Source of the DNA: JBGSWL01 sp041752455
Lineage (GTDB): Bacteria; Pseudomonadota; Alphaproteobacteria; Rhizobiales; Rhizobiaceae
Assembly: GCA_041752455.1 (NCBI GenBank)
Contig: JBGSWL010000144.1
Location: forward strand, 1-28,692
Reading direction: 5' to 3'
DNA length: 28,692 bases
Notes under the pieces: model-generated
What the model was told of the DNA's origin: nothing
Databases searched by the model: none
The model's input: the letters and a program-made list of their open reading frames with translations, nothing else
In this document: in pieces, positions 1 through 8,123 of the stretch
How positions within the stretch are numbered: the stretch's first letter is position 1
How the letters are laid out: every line of letters begins with the position of its first letter
Position numbers and translations under genes: made by a program

Positions 1-8
1 GGTCAATC

Positions 9-992
9 ATGAACATCAAGAGCCTTCTCCTCGGCTCCGCAGCGGCTCTCGTCGCTGTCTCTGGCGCTCGCGCTGCTGACGCAGTCGTGATCCCGGAACC
101 CGAAGCAGTTGAATACGTCCGCGTTTGCGATGCAGCCGGCAAGGGCTACTTCTACATCCCCGGCACCGAAACCTGCCTGAAGTTCTCGGGTTACGTCCGT
201 TACGAAATCAACTACAAAAGCGATGACGACAGCTGGTTCAAGCGTTCGGACATCCGCCTCAACATCGACGCCTGGAACGATACCGAACTCGGCCCGCTCT
301 TCTCGCGCCTTCGCTTCGAAAGCGATGCATCGCCTGAATCCGAAAACGACATCGGTCTCGAGCTCGCCTACTTCACCATTGCTGGCCTGACCATCGGTCA
401 GAACGCCACGTTCTGGGATTGGGGCTTCGGCGCCGACGGTGATGGCCTCATCGATTACGGTCCGTCGCCGACCGGCATGATCGCTTACACCTTTGACGCA
501 GCTGGCTTCGGCTTCACGCTCGCTCTGGAAAACGACGACGACTTCTCGACCTTCATGCCGGACGTTGTGTTCGACGTGAACGGCTCGATCGGTGAGTTCG
601 GTCTCCATGCCGGTGCTGCCTACAACCAGTCTGAAGAAGGCTGGACGATCAAGGCTGCTGGTTCGTACGACTTCGGCGTTGCTGCCCTGCAGCTCGGCGT
701 TCAGTACTCGAACGACAACATCCTCAGCGCAGAATACGGCTCGGCCTACACCTGGGTTATTGGCGGCGACGTTTCGTTCGACATCTCCGAGAAGCTGTCG
801 GCTCGCTTCGGCGGTAACTACGGCATCGATTTCGGTGGCTTTTCCGGCGTGAACGACTACCAGATCGGCGCTGGCGTGAACTACAAGGTTGTTTCGGGCT
901 TCGACATCGATGCACGCGTCAACTACACCGACGGCGACACCTACGGCGACGGCGAGTGGTCCACCCGCGTTCGTCTGACCCGTTCGTTCTGA
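9..992 (+). CDS. Outer-membrane porin, Porin_2 (Omp2b/RopA) family
   Basis: A 327-residue outer-membrane beta-barrel that would form a general diffusion channel for small solutes. Residues 1-22 read as a Sec signal peptide (charged start, Leu/Ala core, cleavage after A-R-A). The mature N-terminus carries the rhizobial porin hallmark: a Tyr-Val-Arg-Val-Cys segment, a Gly-Tyr-Phe-Tyr-Ile-Pro-Gly stretch, a second Cys and Phe-Ser-Gly-Tyr-Val-Arg. The rest alternates aromatic and polar residues as in beta strands, and it ends in Phe, the usual BAM-recognition residue. Codon use is strongly biased to C-ending codons, as expected of an abundant protein. Only 8 bases lie upstream, so the promoter and ribosome site cannot be judged. 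It is followed at once by a strong terminator and is probably monocistronic. Alphaproteobacteria often carry several paralogues, so I give no symbol. Confidence 0.93.
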   Translation: MNIKSLLLGSAAALVAVSGARAADAVVIPEPEAVEYVRVCDAAGKGYFYIPGTETCLKFSGYVRYEINYKSDDDSWFKRSDIRLNIDAWNDTELGPLFSRLRFESDASPESENDIGLELAYFTIAGLTIGQNATFWDWGFGADGDGLIDYGPSPTGMIAYTFDAAGFGFTLALENDDDFSTFMPDVVFDVNGSIGEFGLHAGAAYNQSEEGWTIKAAGSYDFGVAALQLGVQYSNDNILSAEYGSAYTWVIGGDVSFDISEKLSARFGGNYGIDFGGFSGVNDYQIGAGVNYKVVSGFDIDARVNYTDGDTYGDGEWSTRVRLTRSF

Positions 993-1020
993 TCGGTTCA
1001 AGCTTCGTGACTTTGAAGAA

Positions 1021-1049
1021 CCCGGCGGGCAACCGCCGGGTTTTTCTTT
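1021..1049 (+). terminator. Intrinsic terminator of the porin gene
   Basis: Perfect 8-bp GC stem CCCGGCGG / CCGCCGGG (1021-1028 with 1033-1040), tetraloop GCAA, then TTTTTCTTT. It starts 28 bases after the porin stop. The stable GNRA-type loop and T-run make this a textbook rho-independent terminator. Confidence 0.92.
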
Positions 1050-1238
1050 GCGTGCGGCAACGCCAACCGCTTAGGCGCCAGGGCATGCGCCGGTTGTCAC
1101 ACGAATCCAACAAAAACAAAGAATGACTTGATTTGGGTCAGGCGCTGGGGAAACGTGCGCAGCAGGTCGCTGCACATGGTCCAACCGTGCAGTGTTCGAC
1201 TTGTATCAAGACGACGATACGCATGAGGGGCGGATACG

Positions 1239-3065
1239 ATGTGCAACTGGCGGAACTGGATCCTTCCGGGGATCCTCGCAACAGTCATTCTCACGGCCTT
1301 GGCCATGTTTTTTCAAGCCAGCCGGATCGAAGCCGATCTGGCCGCCAAGGCGTCCGCCGCCCTGCAAGGCGCCCATCCCTGGGCTGCCGTGGAACTCGAT
1401 GGCCGCGAACTGACCCTTTCGGGCGTAGCGCCGGATGAAGCGGCCCAGTCCGCAGCCGCTGCACTTGCAGATGCCGCTTATGATGTGCGCACTGTCACCA
1501 ATGTCTCGACGCTGCCGCCGGTCGCTGCGCCGTTTGCCTTCAAGGCGACCAAGGCCGAGGCCGGGATCACGTTGACCGGCAATGTGCCGTCTGATGCAGC
1601 GCGCGCCGAAATCGTTGCCGCCGCCGAGACCGCCAATCCGGGCATTGCCGTCACAGACAACATGACCTTGGCGCGCGGCGCGCCGGAGGGCTTTGCCGCG
1701 CTCGCCGGTTTCGGCCTGTCGCAACTGGGCGCCATGACGTCCGGCGAAGTGGCGATCTCCGACAGCACCTATTCGGTCAGCGGTGTCGCCGCTGATCCCG
1801 ACGCCTATGAAGCCGAACTTGGCCGCGCCAATGGCGGTGCCTTGCCCGGCGGTGGAACGCTTGGCACCGCAGCCATCGAACCGCCGGTGCTGGCGGCCTG
1901 GTCCTGGGGCGCCAAGAAAGAGGCGGGCAACACGGTGACGCTCGCCGGTGTTGCCCCTTCGATCGACGTGCGCGACGCCATTGCCGCAAGCGCTGGCGAA
2001 CTGAATCCCGGCGCCACGATCAACAACTTCACCAAGATTGCCGCCGGAGCGCCGGAAGGCTTTGATGGGGCTTATCAATTTGGCCTTGGCCTGCTGCCGC
2101 AACTGGCCGATGGCGCTGTCACCGTTACCAAGGACGGCCTGTCTGTCACGGGCAACGCCGTGGATGCCGATGCCTATGCGGCACTCACCGCGGCGCTTTC
2201 GTCCGCGCCTTCCGGCCTTGCGGTGACGAACACCGTTGCGGCGCCGGCAGCTTCGGAAACAGCAGCAGCACCTGCGGCAGCAGAATCGGCTGTCGCATCG
2301 CCCTATGTCTGGTCAGCGGCAAGAACGGCTCCGAACCGCGTCGAAATCAGCGGCTACGCACCATCACGCGAGGCTGCCGACACGATCCTCGCCGAAGCCC
2401 GTGACATTTTCGGCTCCGCGACCGAGGTCGTCGATGCTCTGGAGATCGCTGATGGCGCACCCGACGGGTTTGCCGATGCAACGTCATTCGGTCTCGCCAT
2501 TGCCGATCGTCTTGAAAACGGAGCCGTGAAGCTGTCCGGCACCTCGCTCTCCTTTGAAGGCGAGACGCTGACCGAAGGCGCCCGCGCGGCAGTGCTGGAG
2601 CGCATCAACGTGCGCGCACCGGCCGGATATGCCGTTGAAATGGCCGAACTGCGGGTCAAGCCCGGCCCGCTGGAGGCCGGTGGCATCGGCGAACTGGCGC
2701 TTCCCGCCTGCCAGGACGCGTTCAATGCCATCCTGTCAGCCGGTCGTATCCGCTTTGCCACCGGCGAAGCGACGATCGAGGAAATCTCCCATGGCCTGCT
2801 CGACCGGCTCGCCTACACGGCGCAGGCTTGTCCGGCGGCGCGCGTCGAGATTTCCGGTCACACCGACGCCGACGGTTCGGACGAGGCCAACCAGACGCTG
2901 TCGGAGCTTCGCGCCGGTGCTGTGCGCGATTATCTTGTGACATCCGGCGTTCCGACCGAACGGCTGGACGCCGCCGGTTATGGCGAGACGCGCCCGGTTG
3001 CCGGTAACGACACAGACGAGGGCAAGGCACGCAATCGTCGCATCGAATTCAAGATCATCCAATAA
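1239..3065 (+). CDS. Membrane-anchored OmpA-family protein with repeated BON-like modules
   Basis: A 608-residue envelope protein. Residues about 7-26 form one N-terminal transmembrane anchor. Residues about 40-460 hold repeated alpha/beta units resembling BON domains: the motif Gly-Ala-Pro-(Glu/Asp)-Gly-Phe recurs at residues 147, 270 and 406, each followed by a Phe-Gly-Leu helix and a strand pair ending in Val-Ser-Gly or similar. The C-terminal ~110 residues are an OmpA-like peptidoglycan-binding domain with the Gly-His-Thr-Asp-(x)n-Asn-x-x-Leu-Ser-x-x-Arg-Ala signature and a final Asn-Arg-Arg-Ile-Glu-Phe. Known OmpA domains bind diaminopimelate in peptidoglycan; BON domains are proposed to bind membranes or ligands. 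The start has GAGGGG at 1224-1229. Two small genes follow at short distance and look co-transcribed. The layout (TM, BON, OmpA) is like mycobacterial ArfA/OmpATb, but with many more modules; function here is inferred. Confidence 0.85.
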   Translation: MCNWRNWILPGILATVILTALAMFFQASRIEADLAAKASAALQGAHPWAAVELDGRELTLSGVAPDEAAQSAAAALADAAYDVRTVTNVSTLPPVAAPFAFKATKAEAGITLTGNVPSDAARAEIVAAAETANPGIAVTDNMTLARGAPEGFAALAGFGLSQLGAMTSGEVAISDSTYSVSGVAADPDAYEAELGRANGGALPGGGTLGTAAIEPPVLAAWSWGAKKEAGNTVTLAGVAPSIDVRDAIAASAGELNPGATINNFTKIAAGAPEGFDGAYQFGLGLLPQLADGAVTVTKDGLSVTGNAVDADAYAALTAALSSAPSGLAVTNTVAAPAASETAAAPAAAESAVASPYVWSAARTAPNRVEISGYAPSREAADTILAEARDIFGSATEVVDALEIADGAPDGFADATSFGLAIADRLENGAVKLSGTSLSFEGETLTEGARAAVLERINVRAPAGYAVEMAELRVKPGPLEAGGIGELALPACQDAFNAILSAGRIRFATGEATIEEISHGLLDRLAYTAQACPAARVEISGHTDADGSDEANQTLSELRAGAVRDYLVTSGVPTERLDAAGYGETRPVAGNDTDEGKARNRRIEFKIIQ

Positions 3066-3080
3066 GGGACGGGGGCTCTC

Positions 3081-3182
3081 ATGTGGTACATCATGTCGCA
3101 AATCTGGATTTGGCTCCTCATCGCCTTCATCGTGGGTCTCGTCGTCGGCTGGCGCAGCAGTTTGCTGCGCACCCAGTCCTGA
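3081..3182 (+). CDS. 33-residue single-pass membrane microprotein
   Basis: A short open frame of 33 codons (ATG 3081, TGA 3180-3182) with a purine-rich GGGACGGGGG ribosome site just upstream, lying 15 bases after the OmpA-family gene and 28 before the next gene. Residues about 8-23 are an uninterrupted hydrophobic segment (Ile-Trp-Ile-Trp-Leu-Leu-Ile-Ala-Phe-Ile-Val-Gly), followed by a positively charged end with Trp-Arg and Leu-Leu-Arg-Thr. By the positive-inside rule the C-terminus should be cytoplasmic. Its membrane segment and the Leu-Leu-Arg-Thr tail resemble the start of the following protein, which suggests a shared ancestry or a shared membrane partner. No family recognised. The spacing, ribosome site and hydrophobic pattern argue for a real gene, but it is short enough that conservation must decide. 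Confidence 0.65.
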   Translation: MWYIMSQIWIWLLIAFIVGLVVGWRSSLLRTQS

Positions 3183-3210
3183 TCCCGGCCGATAGACAGG
3201 AGAGAATATC

Positions 3211-4803
3211 ATGACAGTACTCATCGCGCAGTCGGCCTTGCTGATTGCCATCGCCTTCATCCTCGGCTGCATCTGCGGTTGCCTGCTGCGCACGATCTTC
3301 GGCAGTGACAGCGCGGCCAACAGTGCCGGAAAGACCACCGCCAAACCGGCGAATACCGCGGCAACAGCCGCAACTGCGGCTGCTGCGACCGGAGCCGCGC
3401 TCACGGCAGCGCGTTCGAACGTGGCACCGGTAGCGTCGTTGGAAGCCAGCAAGACGTCTTCTGCTACGGGCGCCAGCGCACCGCTGCGTGAGGCCGAGCC
3501 GGTCGCTCTGGCGCAAGGCGGGACATCGATTTCCGAACCGGCTGCCGCAGCATCGGCCAAGCCCTCCAAGTCTGAGACCAAAACCAAACCGGCCGCCAAG
3601 CCGAAATCTGCCAAATCGGCGCCAACAACCAAGTCTTCAACGTCTGGCGCAGCGGGAGCCACCTCTGACAAGATGGCGCTGGTCGACACCATGGGCGGCA
3701 AGGGCGCAGGCAAAGGCTCAGGGAAAACCACCAAGACATCAGGCGCAGCGGTTACGGCACAAGCAGAACCGGTCGGCCTGATGCAACCGGCCGCCAAAAC
3801 GTCCGCTACCAAGGGCACGGCCGGCTCGACCGCCAAGACCAGCGCAACGAAGCCGGCCACGACCAAGGCCAAATCATCGGCCGCCACCGCGACAACTGCT
3901 GCCACGGCGAAAGCGCCCAAGTCGGATACGACGTCAGCTGCGACATCGGCTCCTGCAAAGTCCAAGATTGCCGCAACGCCGAAGACTTCAGCGGCAACCA
4001 CCGCTGCGGCAACGCCAAAGGCTGCGGCAAAGCCTGAGACTTCGGCAAAGCCCAAGGCATCTGCCGCCACGCCAAAGACTGGGGCGGCAGGCAAGACGTC
4101 CGCGACGCCCAAGGTTCCTGCTGAAGCCAAGGCTGCTCCAAAGCCCAAAGCCCCCGCCGCTGCAAAGGCACCGGCAGTTGCGGCAAAACCGGACAATCTG
4201 AAGCTGATCAAGGGCATCGGCCGCCAGAACGAGGCGCGGCTCAATGCGCTTGGCGTTGTCAGCTTTGCCCAGATTGCTGCGTGGACCGCCAAGGATGCGC
4301 AGGAGTGGGGCGACCGGCTTGCCTTCCCCGGCCGCATCGAGCGCGAAGACTGGATCGCGCAGGCCAAACTGCTGGCGAAGGGCGGCACGACCGATTTCGC
4401 CAAGCGCGTTGCCAGCGGCGCGGTGGAATCGTCGAGCGGTACCGGCACTGCCGGCGACCTTGGCAAGAAGCCCAAGGCGCTCAAAGCGGCGCGCAAGGGC
4501 GGACCTGACAACCTGACGCTGATCGACGGCGTCGGCAACGCCATCGAAGAGCGTCTGCATCGCCTCGGCATTTTCCATTTCGACCAGATTGCCGCCTTCA
4601 CCGATGCGGAAGCAACCTGGGTCGGCAACGAGATCGGATTTCCGGGCCGCGTCCAGCGTGAAAACTGGATCGCCGAAGCCAAGCTGCTCGCGGAAGGCAA
4701 TCTGACCGAGCATGCCAAGCGCGTCGAAGAGGGCAAGATTGCCTCCAGCCGCGCCTCGACCAAGGCGGAAAAGAAAGCCATGGACGAACGCGACGACGAG
4801 TAA
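3211..4803 (+). CDS. Membrane-anchored Ala/Lys/Pro-rich protein with two C-terminal H3TH (helix-hairpin-helix) modules
   Basis: A 530-residue protein in three parts. Residues about 5-28 are a transmembrane anchor containing two cysteines and ending in Leu-Leu-Arg-Thr. Residues about 36-325 are low-complexity Ala, Lys, Thr, Pro and Ser, like a histone H1 or TonB tail and surely unfolded. Residues about 328-392 and 431-497 are two copies of one small domain: Asp-Asn-Leu-(Lys/Thr)-Leu-Ile-(Lys/Asp)-Gly-(Ile/Val)-Gly, then Leu-Gly-(Val/Ile), Phe-x-Gln-Ile-Ala-Ala, and Phe-Pro-Gly-Arg-(x)4-(Asp/Asn)-Trp-Ile-Ala. This matches the 'flap endonuclease-1-like H3TH' domains of COG3743, which are often annotated as predicted 5' nucleases but carry no catalytic acids of their own. 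A GGAGAG ribosome site precedes ATG 3211. It is the last gene of the OmpA/microprotein cassette. A role in linking envelope and nucleoid is possible but unproven. Confidence 0.82.
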   Translation: MTVLIAQSALLIAIAFILGCICGCLLRTIFGSDSAANSAGKTTAKPANTAATAATAAAATGAALTAARSNVAPVASLEASKTSSATGASAPLREAEPVALAQGGTSISEPAAAASAKPSKSETKTKPAAKPKSAKSAPTTKSSTSGAAGATSDKMALVDTMGGKGAGKGSGKTTKTSGAAVTAQAEPVGLMQPAAKTSATKGTAGSTAKTSATKPATTKAKSSAATATTAATAKAPKSDTTSAATSAPAKSKIAATPKTSAATTAAATPKAAAKPETSAKPKASAATPKTGAAGKTSATPKVPAEAKAAPKPKAPAAAKAPAVAAKPDNLKLIKGIGRQNEARLNALGVVSFAQIAAWTAKDAQEWGDRLAFPGRIEREDWIAQAKLLAKGGTTDFAKRVASGAVESSSGTGTAGDLGKKPKALKAARKGGPDNLTLIDGVGNAIEERLHRLGIFHFDQIAAFTDAEATWVGNEIGFPGRVQRENWIAEAKLLAEGNLTEHAKRVEEGKIASSRASTKAEKKAMDERDDE

Positions 4804-4835
4804 ACCGTCACGCAAACCTCATGCACAGAACAGGA

Positions 4836-4860
4836 CGGGCGGCCTTCAAAGGGCCGCCCG
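4836..4860. terminator. Hairpin between convergent genes
   Basis: A 9-bp perfect stem CGGGCGGCC / GGCCGCCCG (4836-4844 with 4852-4860) with a 7-base loop, between the H3TH gene on plus and the alpha/beta hydrolase on minus. It is very stable, but the plus side is followed by TTGGCGTTTC rather than a clean T-run, so termination may be partial. Confidence 0.6.
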
Positions 4861-4882
4861 TTGGCGTTTCAGGGTGGGTTGA

Positions 4883-5776
4883 TCAAAGCTTGTGCTTGTC
4901 GAGAAATGCCGACAGCGCAGCCGGAATGCCGGCGCTGTGCAGCAGCGGCGCATGGCCTTGGCCGTCGATGGTGAGCGTGGTCAGCTGCGGATGGCGCTCG
5001 CTCATCTGCTCGACGGTCTTGCGGGACAGAAGCGCCGAATTGGCGCCGCGGATGACCATGGCCGGCCGATGGGCAAGCCCGGCAAACTGCGGCCACATGG
5101 TCGGGATCCGGTCGGACAGGTCGATCGCCTTGACGACATTCAACAGCCCGCGATCATGATCCGGGACGATCTTGCCATCCTTTTCGGTGTATTTGGCGCG
5201 CGCCTCGAATTCCCAGTCGGCATCGGTGAACGTCGTGAACGAAGCCGCCATCACCGATTTCTGGATGGCAACGGCATCTGCCCAGGTTTTCGGTTGCGGC
5301 GATTTCTGCAGGTAGATGCGGATCTGGGCAAGGCCTGCCCCCTCGATCACCGGTCCGATATCATTGAGGACGGATGCTGCAATCGCGCCGGGCCGCATGC
5401 CCGCCATCACCATTGTGACCAGTCCGCCGCGCGAGGTTCCCACGAACACTGCATGCTCTATATCGAGCGCGGCTAGCACGGAAACGACATCCTGCGCTTC
5501 GGTCAAGATGTTGTAGTTCTTCCAGTTCTTGTCGTGACCGGACAGGCCGCGCCCGCGGAAATCGACCGCGTGGACACGCCTCGGCGTTTTGGGATGGTTG
5601 GCGAAACAAGCCGCAAGCCCGGCGAAATCCCGGCTGTTGCGTGACAGTCCGGGCAGGCAGAGAAGCGGCGCGCAGAACCGGTTGTGCGGACCCCAACTGC
5701 GCACATGGATGGAAAGACCGTCGGGCATCGTGAAGAACCGGCTCTCCCCGGGATCAAAGGCAAATGCGGGTTTCAT
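4883..5776 (-). CDS. Alpha/beta hydrolase
   Basis: A 297-residue soluble hydrolase. The fold's landmarks are visible: the oxyanion-side Leu-Pro-Gly-Leu near residue 41, the Asp-Phe-Arg-Gly-Arg-Gly-x-Ser strand-turn near 72-79, the nucleophile elbow Gly-Thr-Ser-Arg-Gly-Gly with Ser115, and a C-terminal Gly-Gln-Gly-His-Ala-Pro that supplies the catalytic His. Substrate cannot be told from sequence; esterase, lactonase or haloperoxidase-like activity are all possible. I start at ATG 5776 because GAGGGGAA lies upstream and the protein then begins where family members do; an in-frame ATG at 5818 would add 14 residues. It lies 78 bases downstream of the lytic transglycosylase gene in the same direction, so the two could share a transcript. 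Confidence 0.85.
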   Translation of the reverse strand: MKPAFAFDPGESRFFTMPDGLSIHVRSWGPHNRFCAPLLCLPGLSRNSRDFAGLAACFANHPKTPRRVHAVDFRGRGLSGHDKNWKNYNILTEAQDVVSVLAALDIEHAVFVGTSRGGLVTMVMAGMRPGAIAASVLNDIGPVIEGAGLAQIRIYLQKSPQPKTWADAVAIQKSVMAASFTTFTDADWEFEARAKYTEKDGKIVPDHDRGLLNVVKAIDLSDRIPTMWPQFAGLAHRPAMVIRGANSALLSRKTVEQMSERHPQLTTLTIDGQGHAPLLHSAGIPAALSAFLDKHKL

Positions 5777-5854
5777 TGTCGGTTGGTTTCCCCTCGGTCG
5801 CGCCTGTTCTAGCGGCACGGTCCAAGCCGCGCCACCCCTTCGATGCGACGAGGC

Positions 5855-7912
5855 TCAGCGTCCGGTGATGTCGCGCTCGATGGTGAGCGGTTGGCCAGCT
5901 GCCGCCCGGTAGACGGTGAGGTTCTCAAGAACCTTCATCACATAGCCTTGGGTTTCCGGGTAGGGGATCTGCTCGATCCAGTCGATCGCTTCATCGAGCG
6001 GAAGGCCGACCGGGTTGCCGTAGCGGGCGATCCATTCGCGCGCCCGGCCGGGGCCGGCATTGTAGGCGACAAAAGTCAGCACCAGCGAATTGTCGAAGCG
6101 TTCGATCTGTTCGCCAAGATAGGCGGTGCCGAGCAGCGCGTTGAACGCCGGCTCGCTGGTCAGGCGTTCGGGCGAATAAGGCACGTCAAGCCGGCCTGCG
6201 ACAGCCTTGGCGGTCGACGGCAGCAGCTGCAGGAGGCCCCGCGCATCGGCGCGCGAGACGGCAGAGACGTTGAATTCGCTTTCCTGGCGCGCAACGGCCA
6301 GTGCCAGGAGCCGGCTGTCGGGCGCCAGCGTTTCCAGCCCGTCGATGGCATCGTCGGGAAAGCCGGTCAGGCCTGTCACAACGCCGTTCCACGCGGCGCT
6401 CTTGGCGATGCGCAAGGCAAGGCGCTCGTCGCCTGACATGCGGGCATGATCGACCAGTGCAGCCACGGTTTGCGGGCGAACAAGCCGGTCTGCGAGGCCA
6501 AGATAAAGCGGCGCCGCCTTTTGCGGCACGCCCGCGCGGCTTAGCAGGACGATGGCGCGAAACACAGGATCGGCGCGCAGTTCCAGCGAAGCATCGGCAT
6601 CGGCGACCGGGGCAGGAATGATGAGACGTTCGCTGCCGAGCGCGGCAGCAGCCAGCTGTCCATGGAAGGTCGTCGGGTGGGCCGCCGCCTCGGTGTAAGC
6701 GCCTTTTGCGCCTTCCGTGTTGCCAAGGGCATCAAGCGTCCGCCCGGTCCAATAGGCAGCGCGTGCTTTCGAGGCGGGACCCGTGACGATGCGCGCCATT
6801 TCGCGGAAATGGGGAAGGGCAACATCAGGCTTCTCAAGGTTGCGCAGGGCATACCAACCTGCGTGGAACAGCGCCTCGGCGCGCGTCTCGACGGTGCCCT
6901 CGGTCTGTGCCGATGCAAGCGCGTAGGCGATTGCCGGTTCACCCGCTTCGCGCATCAGCCGCGACACGATCCGCCGCTCGACCCACCACGCATCGGGATT
7001 GCTGGAGGAAGAGGGCGCCCCGGCCAGAAGTTTGGCAGCTTCGGCCACGCGGTTTGACTTGCGCAGGTTCTCGACACGCAGGAACACACCGGCTTCGCTC
7101 GCCAGAAGTTCGGCGGGTATCGCGGCAATCTGCGTATCAGTGTCGCGCGCGCCACGGATCACCGCAGCCCAGGCGTCATGCAGACCGGTCATGCCGGCGG
7201 CATCCCGAACCCGTTCACCGGCGCGGATGCGTTCGCGCACCATCATGCTGAAATACCGGGCGCGGTGGTCGTCCGTGGTCAGGACATCGGCAAATTCGGC
7301 AAGGATCCGCGTTTCGACGGAGGCATCCAGAACAGACCGATGCCAGAAGGGCGCCAGAAGGGCGCGCGCCTCAGTTGGCTTTCCGCCTGCCTTTGCGGCG
7401 GTCGCCAGAACGAGGGCGGCTTCGATGGTCTGTGGCGGTTTTTCGCCCAGCGTCCTCGAAAGGCTCGAAGCGGCAAACCAGCCATCGGCGAGGCGCCGCT
7501 CCAAGTGTGCACTGATCGTTTCGCGCCCAGGCCATTCGGCAAGTGTTTCAAGCGCAGTGGTGAGTTCGCTGACGGGAATGTCGCGGTGTCCGCTCATGGC
7601 AACCAACCAGGTGGCAAGGTTGCGGTCATCGCTGCCCTCGACCAAGGCGTCCCGTTGCGCGCGCGCTGCAGTGATATCGCTGCTGTCGATGGCGGACAGA
7701 ACCGCTAGCACCGCTTCGATATCCTTGCCGTCGACTGGTGTCGCCGCCGGTTCGATGGCGCCGGTGATGATAGCCGCATCGCTTGCTGCCGATACCGATG
7801 GCGTCGCCTGCGGCGCGCTGACAACCTGCCGGGTTTGCTCCGGCCACACCAATGTGAGCCCGCCCGCAAGGGCAAGTGTGATCAGGGCAGCGATGGGCGC
7901 AACGTTGGACAT
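5855..7912 (-). CDS. Soluble-type lytic murein transglycosylase (SLT domain)
   Basis: A 685-residue periplasmic enzyme that cleaves the MurNAc-GlcNAc bond of peptidoglycan with 1,6-anhydro product formation. Residues about 4-20 are a hydrophobic export segment. Most of the protein is Ala-rich helical pairs, as in the superhelical ring of Slt70. The C-terminal catalytic domain has the family's Arg-Gln-Glu-Ser-Glu-Phe with the catalytic Glu near residue 544, then Ala-Arg-Gly-Leu-Leu-Gln-Leu-Leu-Pro-x-Thr-Ala and Ala-Tyr-Asn-Ala-Gly-Pro-Gly. I chose ATG 7912 because the hydrophobic segment then follows directly and a CGAGAG sequence sits upstream; an in-frame ATG at 7957 would add 15 mostly charged residues. 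It is divergent from dapA, a common rhizobial arrangement. DapA lies on the route to diaminopimelate, so the pair touches both synthesis and turnover of the wall. Confidence 0.92.
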   Translation of the reverse strand: MSNVAPIAALITLALAGGLTLVWPEQTRQVVSAPQATPSVSAASDAAIITGAIEPAATPVDGKDIEAVLAVLSAIDSSDITAARAQRDALVEGSDDRNLATWLVAMSGHRDIPVSELTTALETLAEWPGRETISAHLERRLADGWFAASSLSRTLGEKPPQTIEAALVLATAAKAGGKPTEARALLAPFWHRSVLDASVETRILAEFADVLTTDDHRARYFSMMVRERIRAGERVRDAAGMTGLHDAWAAVIRGARDTDTQIAAIPAELLASEAGVFLRVENLRKSNRVAEAAKLLAGAPSSSSNPDAWWVERRIVSRLMREAGEPAIAYALASAQTEGTVETRAEALFHAGWYALRNLEKPDVALPHFREMARIVTGPASKARAAYWTGRTLDALGNTEGAKGAYTEAAAHPTTFHGQLAAAALGSERLIIPAPVADADASLELRADPVFRAIVLLSRAGVPQKAAPLYLGLADRLVRPQTVAALVDHARMSGDERLALRIAKSAAWNGVVTGLTGFPDDAIDGLETLAPDSRLLALAVARQESEFNVSAVSRADARGLLQLLPSTAKAVAGRLDVPYSPERLTSEPAFNALLGTAYLGEQIERFDNSLVLTFVAYNAGPGRAREWIARYGNPVGLPLDEAIDWIEQIPYPETQGYVMKVLENLTVYRAAAGQPLTIERDITGR

Positions 7913-8010
7913 GGGAGCGTCTCTCGCACGGGCTCGTGGCCCAATTTCGGCAAGCATGGGGCACAGGGGTAAAACCGTCGTTAACGAATGGTAACGATTT
8001 GCCGCCGTGC

Positions 8011-8039
8011 TTGTCCGGCCCCCTGATGGCCCCTATGGT
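8011..8039 (+). promoter_or_regulatory. Possible housekeeping-sigma promoter for dapA
   Basis: TTGTCC (8011-8016), a 17-base spacer, and TATGGT (8034-8039), placing transcription start near 8046, about 80 bases ahead of the dapA start. Fair match to the -35/-10 consensus, in the divergent region with the transglycosylase gene. Found by eye only. Confidence 0.35.
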
Positions 8040-8123
8040 GCGCCTCGCAAATTCCGTGTATCGCCGTGCGACCCGCAGGCCAGCCTGATGTCGGCGGCTT
8101 TGTTGTTTCTGGAGCGTATTTTC

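Noticed and set aside
2736..4826. A 696-codon antisense open frame over the H3TH gene
   Set aside because: Its Ala/Val-rich composition mirrors the Ala/Lys-rich sense repeats; sense strand has the ribosome site and recognisable domains.
7980..7996. GTTAACGAATGGTAACG, resembling a CtrA site, between the transglycosylase and dapA genes
   Set aside because: Against TTAA-N7-TTAA, one half-site is off by one or two bases on either strand; too weak to claim.
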